Source of the DNA: CAXMNX01 sp964194845
GTDB taxonomy: Bacteria > Pseudomonadota > Alphaproteobacteria > Rhodobacterales > Rhodobacteraceae
Length of the DNA: 40,950 bases
Reading direction: 5' to 3'
Assembly: GCA_964194845.1 (NCBI GenBank)
Contig: CAXMNX010000073.1
Span: 1 to 40,950, forward strand
The translations under genes were made by a program, and so were the position numbers. Shown here in pieces: positions 16,187-24,008 of this stretch (positions are counted from its first letter, which is position 1; each line of letters starts with the position of its first letter). The notes under the pieces were generated by a model. It worked only from the letters and a program-made list of their open reading frames with translations, had not been told where the DNA came from and did not search any database.

Positions 16187-18688
16187 TTAGCCGTCTTTGC
16201 GGATGACCTCGTTTTTGGGATCATAGGGGCTGTCTTCGGTCACGGTTGCGTCCCAAAGCTGGGTCTGCATTCTGACCTTCAGTTTTGTACCGGGCGTCGC
16301 AAGACCCGGTGTTACGTAGGCCATGCCGATCGACTTGCCGAAATGGACTGAATAGCCACCGGATGTCAGACGCCCGACGCGGGTATCACCATCGTAAAGC
16401 GCTTCGCGACCCCAGGGGTCGGCGTCTTCGGGGCCGTCGATCAGCAGGGTCACGCACATTGACCGGATACCGGTTTCGACCATTTTGTCTTTGCCGTGGA
16501 AATCTTTCTCAAGATCCACGAAACGGTCCAGTCCGGCTTCCAGCGGTGTGGCGTCGCGGCCAAGCTCGGTGCCGAAGGCGCGATAGCTTTTGTCCTGCCG
16601 CAGCCAGTTCTGTGCGCGGGCGCCAACGAGCTTCATTCCGTGCTTATCGCCAGCTTGGCTCAGACGATCCCAGAGGTGGTTCTGCATCTCGATCGGGTGA
16701 TGAAGCTCCCAGCCAAGCTCGCCGGTATAAGCGACCCGGATAGCAAGCGTCGGCACCATGCCAAGCTCGATGTCCTTGGCCGAAAGCCAGGGAAAGCGCT
16801 TATTTGAAAGCGCGGTGTCGGGATCGGCGTCGCGGATCAGCTCTTTCAGAACGCCGCGGCTTTTTGGCCCGGCAATGGCCAAGACACCCCATTGCGTGGT
16901 GACATCGTGGATCATGACCGGCTTGCCGCCCCGGCCCATGAAGTCTTCAGCCGCCTTTTGCAGATAATCGGCGTCGTAAGCTGTCCAGGCGCCGGCCGAG
17001 ACGAGGTAATAGCCATTCTCCTGGCGGCGAACGATGGTGTATTCGGTGCGCGTTGTGCCGTGGCTGGTCAGGGCATAAGTCAGGTTGATCCGGCCGACCT
17101 TTGGCAGCTTGTTGCAGGTAAACCAGTCAAGAAACGCCGTCGCGCCGGGGCCGCTGACCCAGTGTTTGGTGAAGGCATTTGCGTCGATCAGGCCGACGCC
17201 ATCGCGGATCGCCTGTGCTTCCTCGACCGCGTATTGCCACCAGGTGCCACGGCGGAAACTGCGGGCGTCGTGGTCGAAGCTGTCGGGCGCATCGAGGGGG
17301 CCGTAGTAGTTGGGCCGCTCCCACCCGTTTACCTGCCCAAACTGCGCGCCCAGCGCTTTTTGCCGGTCATAGGTTGGTGCGGTTCGCAAAGGACGCGCTG
17401 CGGGGCGTTCCTCGTCAGGATGATGGAGAACATAGACGTGAGAATAGCACTCCTCGTTCTTTCGCTCGGCATATTCGGTGGTCATCCAGGTGCCGTAGCG
17501 TTTGGGGTCGATACTGGCCGTATCAATCTCGGCTTCGCCCTCGACCATCATCTGGGCGAGATAATAGCCGGCGCCACCGGCAGCAGTGATGCCGAAGCTA
17601 AAGCCCTCGGCCAGCCACATATTGCGAAGACCGGGTGCCGGTCCCATCAGCGGATTGCCGTCTGGCGTGTAGCAGATCGGGCCGTTGAAATCATCCTTCA
17701 GACCTGCGGTTTCGGTCGATGGTATCCGGTGGATCATTGACATGTATTCTTCTTCGATCCGATCAAGATCCAGCGGGAAAAGATCGGCGCGAAAGCTGTC
17801 GGGCACGCCGTAGCTGAACCGTGCCGGTGCGCCTTGCTCGTAAGGGCCGAGGATCCAACCGCCGCGTTCCTCGCGTACATACCAACGGGCGTCGGCGTCG
17901 CGCAGGACCGGGTGTTCGGGCTGGGTCTTGCGGTATTCGACAAGGGCCGGGTCAGGTTCGGTGACGATATATTGATGCTCGACCGGGATCGCGGGCATTT
18001 TGAGCCCGAGAAGCTTTGCGGTGCGCTGATTGTGGTTGCCGGTGGCGGTCACGACATGTTCGGCGTGAATGACGACCTGTTCGTCCGAAGCGATCAGATT
18101 ACCACCCTTTTCGATCATTTTCGTCGCTGTGACATCCCAATGATCGCCGGTCCAGTGATAGCCGTCGACCTGCCATCTGCGTTCGATCGTGGCACCATGC
18201 AAGCGCGCCCCTTTGGCCATCGCCTGGGTCAAATCGGCGGGGTTAATATATCCGTCGGTCGGATGATAGATTGCGCCTTTCAAGTCGTCGGTGCGCACCA
18301 GCGGCCAGCGTTCCTTGATCTGGTCGGGGGTCATCCATTCGTAAGGCACATCGCAGGTTTCGGCGATCGAGGCATAGAGCATGTATTCGTCCATGCGTTC
18401 GGAGGTCTGCGCCATGCGCAGGTTGCCGACCACATAGAAACCGGGGTTAAGGCCAGTCTCTTCCTCGAGCGTTTTATAGTATTTGATCGAATAGTCGTGG
18501 ATGTGGGTCGTGGCGTAAGACATGTTGAAATACGGCAGCAGCCCCGCTGCGTGCCATGTCGAACCGGACGTCAGCTCGTCGCGTTCCAAAAGCATGACAT
18601 CGGACCACCCCGCCTTAGCCAGGTGATAGGCGATTGACGTGCCAACGGCGCCGCCACCAACGACCAGAGCTTTGACATGGGTTTTCAT
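16187..18688 (-). CDS. FAD-dependent dimethylglycine/sarcosine dehydrogenase-type protein with GcvT domain
   Basis: 833-residue two-domain flavoprotein. The N-terminal DAO-type domain (about 1-380) has the dinucleotide motif GGGAVG (11-16) and SGSTWHAAG (41-49), whose His46 is the covalent FAD site in DMGDH/SarDH. A linker FAO_M domain leads to a C-terminal GcvT-like domain (about 430-833) that in relatives passes the methyl group to tetrahydrofolate, with VAYTGELGWELHHP and GLDRFVDLEKDFHGKD. Likely role: oxidative demethylation of dimethylglycine, sarcosine or a similar methylated amine, feeding C1-folate. Which substrate cannot be decided. GAAGGA precedes the ATG by 9 nt. It stands alone, without the soxBDAG genes of heterotetrameric sarcosine oxidase. 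Confidence 0.87.
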   Translation of the reverse strand: MKTHVKALVVGGGAVGTSIAYHLAKAGWSDVMLLERDELTSGSTWHAAGLLPYFNMSYATTHIHDYSIKYYKTLEEETGLNPGFYVVGNLRMAQTSERMDEYMLYASIAETCDVPYEWMTPDQIKERWPLVRTDDLKGAIYHPTDGYINPADLTQAMAKGARLHGATIERRWQVDGYHWTGDHWDVTATKMIEKGGNLIASDEQVVIHAEHVVTATGNHNQRTAKLLGLKMPAIPVEHQYIVTEPDPALVEYRKTQPEHPVLRDADARWYVREERGGWILGPYEQGAPARFSYGVPDSFRADLFPLDLDRIEEEYMSMIHRIPSTETAGLKDDFNGPICYTPDGNPLMGPAPGLRNMWLAEGFSFGITAAGGAGYYLAQMMVEGEAEIDTASIDPKRYGTWMTTEYAERKNEECYSHVYVLHHPDEERPAARPLRTAPTYDRQKALGAQFGQVNGWERPNYYGPLDAPDSFDHDARSFRRGTWWQYAVEEAQAIRDGVGLIDANAFTKHWVSGPGATAFLDWFTCNKLPKVGRINLTYALTSHGTTRTEYTIVRRQENGYYLVSAGAWTAYDADYLQKAAEDFMGRGGKPVMIHDVTTQWGVLAIAGPKSRGVLKELIRDADPDTALSNKRFPWLSAKDIELGMVPTLAIRVAYTGELGWELHHPIEMQNHLWDRLSQAGDKHGMKLVGARAQNWLRQDKSYRAFGTELGRDATPLEAGLDRFVDLEKDFHGKDKMVETGIRSMCVTLLIDGPEDADPWGREALYDGDTRVGRLTSGGYSVHFGKSIGMAYVTPGLATPGTKLKVRMQTQLWDATVTEDSPYDPKNEVIRKDG

Positions 18689-18817
18689 GGGTTTCGATCC
18701 TTCCCGCGATTCGACGCGAACTTAAGCCGAAGCTTGCGCGAAACGGGAAGTCCGCCCGACCACTGATCGCCCGAAACCGACACCGAATTTAGCCTTAAAT
18801 CTGTCACCTGTACATGT

Positions 18818-20158
18818 TTGAGTGTTGATGTGGATTTTGACGAAGCAAAAAGCCCAAAGCCCGCTTTGATCGAGCGGGCAATCGACAATGCGTCGAGCGT
18901 GCTGCGCGCGCTTTTGCCGGGCGGCGAATTGCGTTCGATTCACAGCGGCGCAGGCGATGTGCTGCTTGGGGCGTTTGTGTTTGTATTGATCCAGGTGCTG
19001 GCCGGGCTAATTGCCGGTCCGGCGGACGTTTTTTTTCGGGGCATTCCGTTCAGGATTGGGCTGGCGGCGATGTTTGCGCTGACCATTTGTTTTTTCGCCG
19101 CGGTGCTTGGCAGGAGCGGCCTCGTTCCATCGCTTGCGACCGGAGCTCTTTGGGCGATGTCAATGGGCAGGCTTGCCGGGATGGTGGCGGAGACCGCGTT
19201 TGGGTTGAGCAATTCGCAGGTGGGCGAATTGATGGTGCTTGGCCTGACCGCTTTTCCGGCGCTTATGTTCGCGCTTGCGAGCCTTGGCCCGATTGTTGGC
19301 GGATCGGCGGCTGCTGCCGGGTTGGCCGTGATGCTGATCTTTGGCCTCAGCAACCTGGCGCAACAGACCGGTGGTGACAGCGCCGACGGGTTTCCGCATA
19401 TCGAGCCCGAGGATCTGTTTGCGGCACAAAACCAGCTGATGAACCGCCAGTTGGAAGACATCCTGCCCGGAGATCCGGCCAAGCCGGAACTTTTCGCGAT
19501 ACTTGGTGCTGGCCATCCTTTCCAGCAGGTCTTTGCGCGCGAAGTGGAAGCGGTGGCGAATATACTTGCGTCCGACTTCGAGGCGGATCGGCGGATTGTC
19601 CGGCTGGTCAATTCGGCGCGGCAGCCATTGGCAGCACCGCTTTTATCGCGGCAAAACTTAAAGTTGGCGATCAGCAGTCTCGGCGCGCGAATGCAGGATG
19701 ATGACATTTTGCTGCTTTTCCTGACATCGCATGGTCAGCCGGGGCATCTGGACACCGAGTTTTCGCCGTTCATCGGGTATTCACTGTCAGCTGATGACAT
19801 TGCCAAGGCGCTGAAGGGTGGCGGTGACGGGCCAACAATTGCTGTCATTTCCGCCTGCCATTCAGGATCCCTTGCCGGCCCGCTGGCTGCCCCCAACCGC
19901 CTGGTGATAACCGCGGCGGATGCCGACAGCGTTTCTTTCGGCTGCAAAGATGAAAACGAATGGACCGAGTGGGGGCGGGCGTTCTGGATTGACGCGCTTT
20001 CGCAGGCCCGAGACCCACGGGTCGCAGCGCGTATTGCGCAGGGCATTGTTGCCGAGCGCGAAGCGGCAGAAGACCTTCCGCCCTCGGACCCGATGATCGT
20101 CGAAGGCAAATTCATTGGAGCGGCGTTAGACCGATGGCTGGCGATATTAGGCCCGTGA
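18818..20158 (+). CDS. Membrane-anchored C13-family (legumain/GPI-transamidase-like) cysteine peptidase
   Basis: 446 residues from TTG 18818; GTG 18830 is an alternative, and neither has a clear ribosome-binding site. After a cytosolic N-terminus of about 45 residues come about five hydrophobic segments (GAFVFVLIQVLAGLIAG; MFALTICFFAAVLG; ELMVLGLTAFPALMFALASLG and others). The C-terminal domain (about 230-446) has the caspase-like C13 dyad: LLLFLTSHGQPG with His305 and VISACHSGSL with Cys347. Known C13 enzymes cleave after Asn; bacterial members of this type are little studied. It is divergent from the flavoprotein gene and followed by the DM13 gene, 78 nt away. Confidence 0.8.
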   Translation: MSVDVDFDEAKSPKPALIERAIDNASSVLRALLPGGELRSIHSGAGDVLLGAFVFVLIQVLAGLIAGPADVFFRGIPFRIGLAAMFALTICFFAAVLGRSGLVPSLATGALWAMSMGRLAGMVAETAFGLSNSQVGELMVLGLTAFPALMFALASLGPIVGGSAAAAGLAVMLIFGLSNLAQQTGGDSADGFPHIEPEDLFAAQNQLMNRQLEDILPGDPAKPELFAILGAGHPFQQVFAREVEAVANILASDFEADRRIVRLVNSARQPLAAPLLSRQNLKLAISSLGARMQDDDILLLFLTSHGQPGHLDTEFSPFIGYSLSADDIAKALKGGGDGPTIAVISACHSGSLAGPLAAPNRLVITAADADSVSFGCKDENEWTEWGRAFWIDALSQARDPRVAARIAQGIVAEREAAEDLPPSDPMIVEGKFIGAALDRWLAILGP

Positions 20159-20236
20159 AAACTGAAAGAAGTGATTGGTGAAACCAGCCGCGCACGGGTA
20201 CATTCGCTGCAATAACGACGGCACGCGGGGGACATC

Positions 20237-20713
20237 ATGCGCGGGAAACTTGTTGCATTAATTGTTGGCGGAATGATGGGCTTGCCGGTTGGCGCATTCC
20301 TTTGGTTCGCATTTTCGCCGCTGTTGTTCGATGACGTTGTCACCGAGACTTTGGCCGAAGCTCGGGTCGTCGCAAGTGGTGCGTTTCGCGACGCGGATCG
20401 GGCGCACAGGGGCATGGGAAATGCCACGCTTGTAGCCCTTGCCGGTGGCGGCCACGAAATTCAGCTGACCGAATTTGAAGTGACGAACGGACCCGATCTG
20501 GAGGTCTGGCTTTCGGCACACCCCGATCCCAATTCCAAAAGCGATGTGACCGGCAACGAATGGCTGGCGCTGGGCCAGTTGAAGGGCAACGTTGGCGATC
20601 AGGCTTACGCCATTCCGGCAGGCACTGACATCGGCGCATTCAAATCCGTTGTGATCTGGTGCGAGCAGTTTGGTGTTCTGTTTTCGCCTGCCGCTTTGCA
20701 ACCCGGGTCATAG
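20237..20713 (+). CDS. DM13 domain-containing membrane-anchored protein
   Basis: 158 residues. A single N-terminal hydrophobic segment (residues 5-25) anchors or exports the protein. The rest is a DM13 domain: GAFRDADRAHRGMGNATLV, LTEFEVTNGPDLEVWLSAHPD, LGQLKGNVGDQAYAIPAGTD, and SVVIWCEQFGVLFSPAAL with the single conserved cysteine. DM13 has been proposed as an electron-transfer/redox domain because of that near-invariant Cys, but no activity is proven in bacteria. The start ATG 20237 is preceded by GGGGGA at 6 nt. A perfect 18-bp palindrome lies 6 nt after the stop. Confidence 0.85.
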   Translation: MRGKLVALIVGGMMGLPVGAFLWFAFSPLLFDDVVTETLAEARVVASGAFRDADRAHRGMGNATLVALAGGGHEIQLTEFEVTNGPDLEVWLSAHPDPNSKSDVTGNEWLALGQLKGNVGDQAYAIPAGTDIGAFKSVVIWCEQFGVLFSPAALQPGS

Positions 20714-20718
20714 GGCAG

Positions 20719-20736
20719 GGTAACCCATGGGTTACC
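20719..20736. promoter_or_regulatory. Perfect 18-bp palindrome
   Basis: GGTAACCCATGGGTTACC reads identically on both strands. It starts 6 nt after the DM13 stop and lies about 90 nt before the MscS ATG. An AT-rich stretch (TTGTAAATAAACGTTAAAAA) follows, as at a promoter, so it could be an operator upstream of the mscS-tamA-tamB group. With no loop and no T-run it is not a standard terminator. Confidence 0.45.
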
Positions 20737-20828
20737 GCAACGAATTGTAAATAAACGTTAAAAAACTCAACAAGGTGCGCACGGTTGTCCCGCTTGCCGA
20801 GACGGTAAATGCTGTGCATCCTGCGACC

Positions 20829-22148
20829 ATGGAGGATGCAACACCGCTTTTGGAGCAGATCGCCGAGCTTTGGTCTCAGGCCCAGCTCCATGCGGCCTTG
20901 CTGCTTCTGCCGTCGCGGCTTTGGCAGATCGGCATACTGGCCCTTTGCGTGGCGTTGGCCTGGGGTCTTAACCGGTGGCTAAAGCCGAAATTACACGATT
21001 GGATGCGCACGCTCGAAGGGCGACCGAAATGGCAGCTACGTGTTCTTGTGGTTCTGCATCGGCGTTTCGGGTTGATAATATTCGCCGTTCTAATCTGGCT
21101 CGCCGCGTGGATCATGTCCGAGATCACGCCATTCATGTCGCGGCGGTTCCTGTTGGAACTGGTCGGCACCATTACCGTGGCAATCATCGCCGTCGGGTTC
21201 GCGGCGCGGCTAGTCCAGAATGCCTTTTTACGGCGGATCGTGACCTGGGCGCTTTGGATCTTTGTGCCGCTATATTTCCTTGGCCTGACCGACGAGGTTG
21301 GCGCGTTTCTTGACAGCCTTGCCCTGACGCTTGGGGATTTTCACCTGTCGGCCCTGACGGTGCTGGAAGCTTTGGTCGCGATAGGCGTTTTGTTTACGGC
21401 TGCCCGGGTTCTGACCCAGACGGCAGCGACGCGCATTCGATCAAACGACGAAATTTCGCCGTCAATGCAGGTTCTGGCGGTCAAGATCCTGCAGGTGATG
21501 CTGTTCGGTGCGGCATTTTTCCTTGGGCTGAAGGCAGTTAGCGTCGATTTGACCGGGCTTGCGGTGCTTTCCGGGGCCATCGGGGTCGGCCTTGGGTTCG
21601 GCTTGCAAAAAGTGGTGTCGAACCTGGTATCCGGCGTCATCATCCTTTTGGACAAGTCGATCAAGCCCGGCGACGTAATCTCGATCGGTGAAACCTTCGG
21701 CTGGATCAACGCGCTTGGTGCGCGCTATGTTTCGATCAACACGCGCGACGGGCGCGAATATCTGGTTCCGAACGAAGACCTGATTACCGGCCAGGTTGTG
21801 AACTGGTCGCATTCCAATGATTTTGTGCGGCTGGATATTTCTTTCGGGACTTCCTATGCCGACAACCCGCACGATGTGAGACGGCTGGCTATCGAAGCGG
21901 CAACCGGATGCGACCGGGTTCTAGCAAGGAAACCGCCGGTCTGTCACATCGTCGGTTTCGGCGACAGTTCGGTGGATTATGTCCTGCGATTCTGGATCAC
22001 CGACCCGACAGGCGGCCTGACAAACCTGCGCGGAAACGTCTATCTCGCACTTTGGGATACCTTTCAGGAGAACGGTATCTCGATCCCGTTCCCGCAACGT
22101 GAAGTGCGGCTGCTGGACCATCCTCAGGGACCCGTTGCCGCCGACTGA
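20829..22148 (+). CDS. Mechanosensitive ion channel family protein (MscS type)
   Basis: Inner-membrane channel that would open under membrane tension. From ATG 20829 it has 439 residues; an in-frame GTG at 20775 would add 18. There are several N-terminal helices, more than in E. coli MscS (286 residues), then the pore helix and beta domain: SGAIGVGLGFGLQKVVSNLVSG, IILLDKSIKPGDVISIGETFGWI and the NTRDGREYLVPNEDLITGQVVNWS segment. The C-terminal alpha/beta domain ends with WDTFQENGISIPFPQREV, the usual MscS ending. It lies 66 nt before tamA, same strand; co-transcription is possible. Confidence 0.92.
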   Translation: MEDATPLLEQIAELWSQAQLHAALLLLPSRLWQIGILALCVALAWGLNRWLKPKLHDWMRTLEGRPKWQLRVLVVLHRRFGLIIFAVLIWLAAWIMSEITPFMSRRFLLELVGTITVAIIAVGFAARLVQNAFLRRIVTWALWIFVPLYFLGLTDEVGAFLDSLALTLGDFHLSALTVLEALVAIGVLFTAARVLTQTAATRIRSNDEISPSMQVLAVKILQVMLFGAAFFLGLKAVSVDLTGLAVLSGAIGVGLGFGLQKVVSNLVSGVIILLDKSIKPGDVISIGETFGWINALGARYVSINTRDGREYLVPNEDLITGQVVNWSHSNDFVRLDISFGTSYADNPHDVRRLAIEAATGCDRVLARKPPVCHIVGFGDSSVDYVLRFWITDPTGGLTNLRGNVYLALWDTFQENGISIPFPQREVRLLDHPQGPVAAD

Positions 22149-22214
22149 CGCCCCTGTCGTTTCCGCCGGGAAACCGGTATTCCGTTGTCTGTCCCGCCTG
22201 AGGAGTGTGTCACG

Positions 22215-24008
22215 GTGCGTTGGGGGAAAATTGGTGCTTTTGCGATTGCCTCTGCGCTGGCGGTCCATGATTTCGCATATGCAGCCGAAATCCAGTTTAA
22301 CACACCCGGCGCGGACCGAGAGCTGCGGCGCGCGTTGGCGTCGTCTTCTCTGCTGATCCAGGCGCGGAACGACAATACCGAGGACCCGCAAGAGCTTGTG
22401 GCCGCGGCGCGCGCCGACTACGGGCGGCTGTTGGGCGTGCTTTACGACGCCGGGCGGTATAGCGGTGTGATCACCATTTCAGTTGACGGGCGCGAGGCCG
22501 CAGCCATCCCGCCGTTGGCGGCACCGGGCGCGATCACGCGCATTCGGGTCAACGTCGATCCCGGGCCACTTTTCAGGTTTTCCGAGGCGAGGGTTGAACC
22601 CCTGCCACGTGGCACCGAATTGCCCGAGGAATTCGCGGTTGGCCAACCTGCCGGTACCGGGGCCATCCGCGATGCGGCGGGAGTTGCGATCGACAGCTGG
22701 CGTCTGGAAGGCCATGCGAAGGCGCGCGTCAGCGATCAGCGGATTGTGGCGCGGCACGGTGATCAGCGCCTGTCGGCGCGTCTGACGGTGGTGCCGGGGC
22801 CAGCCCTGCGATTTGGCGAGGTCACCATTTCCGGCAACAGGGATGTTCGCACCGGGCGCATCCACACAATTGCCGGTCTGGACGAGGGGCGAGATTTTGA
22901 TCCCGAAGAGATTGCGCGCGCCGAAAGGCGGTTACGGCGTACCGGCAGTTTTCGATCGGTTGTCGTGGAAGAGTCCGACGATATCGCGGCAGATGATACA
23001 TTGCCGTTGAACATCGAAGTCGTAGAGCAAACACCGCGCCGGTTCGGCTTTGGCGCAGAATATTCCACCATTGAGGGCGCGCGCCTGACCGGGTTCTGGC
23101 TGCACCGGAATTTTCTTGGTGGTGCCGAGCGATTTCGCGTGGAGAGCGAAATTGCGGGTATCGGTGGCGAAACCGGCGGTGTCGATTATTCGTTGGGTGT
23201 CCGATACGAGCGACCCGCAACGCCGCGCGCTGACGTCGATCTTTACGCCGAATTTGGCGTCGAGAAGCTGGATGAGCCTGATTTCAAATCTTACACCAGC
23301 GACTTCACGCTTGGCTTCACCCGCTATGCCACCGATGATCTGACTGTCGATTTTGGATTAGGCTACTTATATTCCGAAGTCGAAGATGACTTCGGGTTCG
23401 AGACCTATTCGCTGGTAACGCTGCCGCTGGGTGCGACGCTGGACCGGCGCGACAGTGCGCTAAACCCGACGCGGGGGGTCTACATTGACCTTGAAGCGAC
23501 ACCATTTGCAGGAATGGACGAAAGCGCGAGCGGTGCGCGGATCAAGCTGGATGCGCGGGGATACAGGAGTTTTGGCAAGGAGCGCCCGGTGACGGCAGCA
23601 CTTCGATTGCAGTTCGGCTCGATTGTCGGGCCGGAATTGCTGGAAAGTCCGCCGTTTTATCGGTTCTACTCGGGCGGTGGTGGCACCGTTCGCGGGCAGG
23701 GTTACCAATCGCTGGCGATTGACCTGGGTGGCGGCGACCGTTCGGGCGGGATGAGCTTTGCGGGTATTTCGGCGGAGGCGCGGGTGGCACTTACCGAAGC
23801 GGTCTCGGTCGTTGGTTTTTATGACTGGGGGTACATCGGCGAGAACGCTTTTCCCGATGGAACCGGCGGCAGTCATTCGGGCGCGGGCATCGGGTTGCGG
23901 TATGACACCGGAATCGGGCCGATCAGGTTCGACATTGCGACGCCTGTGAGCGGCGATGCCGGTGGTTCAAATTTTTATATCTACGTTGGCATTGGGCAGG
24001 CGTTCTGA
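22215..24008 (+). CDS. tamA: Translocation and assembly module protein TamA (Omp85 family)
   Basis: Outer-membrane barrel protein working with TamB in outer-membrane protein insertion and phospholipid traffic. GTG 22215 is the best start (GAGGAG 9 nt upstream), giving 597 residues and a signal peptide (KIGAFAIASALAVHDFAYAAE); the open frame extends 10 codons further to a TTG. Two to three POTRA domains follow, the last around RFGEVTISGNRDVRTGRI and IARAERRLRRTGSFRSVVV. The C-terminal half is a beta-barrel with the Omp85 loop YSGGGGTVRGQGYQ (VRG in place of the common VRGY/F tip) and final FYIYVGIGQAF, a terminal aromatic beta-signal. The stop overlaps the tamB ATG. Confidence 0.93.
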   Translation: MRWGKIGAFAIASALAVHDFAYAAEIQFNTPGADRELRRALASSSLLIQARNDNTEDPQELVAAARADYGRLLGVLYDAGRYSGVITISVDGREAAAIPPLAAPGAITRIRVNVDPGPLFRFSEARVEPLPRGTELPEEFAVGQPAGTGAIRDAAGVAIDSWRLEGHAKARVSDQRIVARHGDQRLSARLTVVPGPALRFGEVTISGNRDVRTGRIHTIAGLDEGRDFDPEEIARAERRLRRTGSFRSVVVEESDDIAADDTLPLNIEVVEQTPRRFGFGAEYSTIEGARLTGFWLHRNFLGGAERFRVESEIAGIGGETGGVDYSLGVRYERPATPRADVDLYAEFGVEKLDEPDFKSYTSDFTLGFTRYATDDLTVDFGLGYLYSEVEDDFGFETYSLVTLPLGATLDRRDSALNPTRGVYIDLEATPFAGMDESASGARIKLDARGYRSFGKERPVTAALRLQFGSIVGPELLESPPFYRFYSGGGGTVRGQGYQSLAIDLGGGDRSGGMSFAGISAEARVALTEAVSVVGFYDWGYIGENAFPDGTGGSHSGAGIGLRYDTGIGPIRFDIATPVSGDAGGSNFYIYVGIGQAF

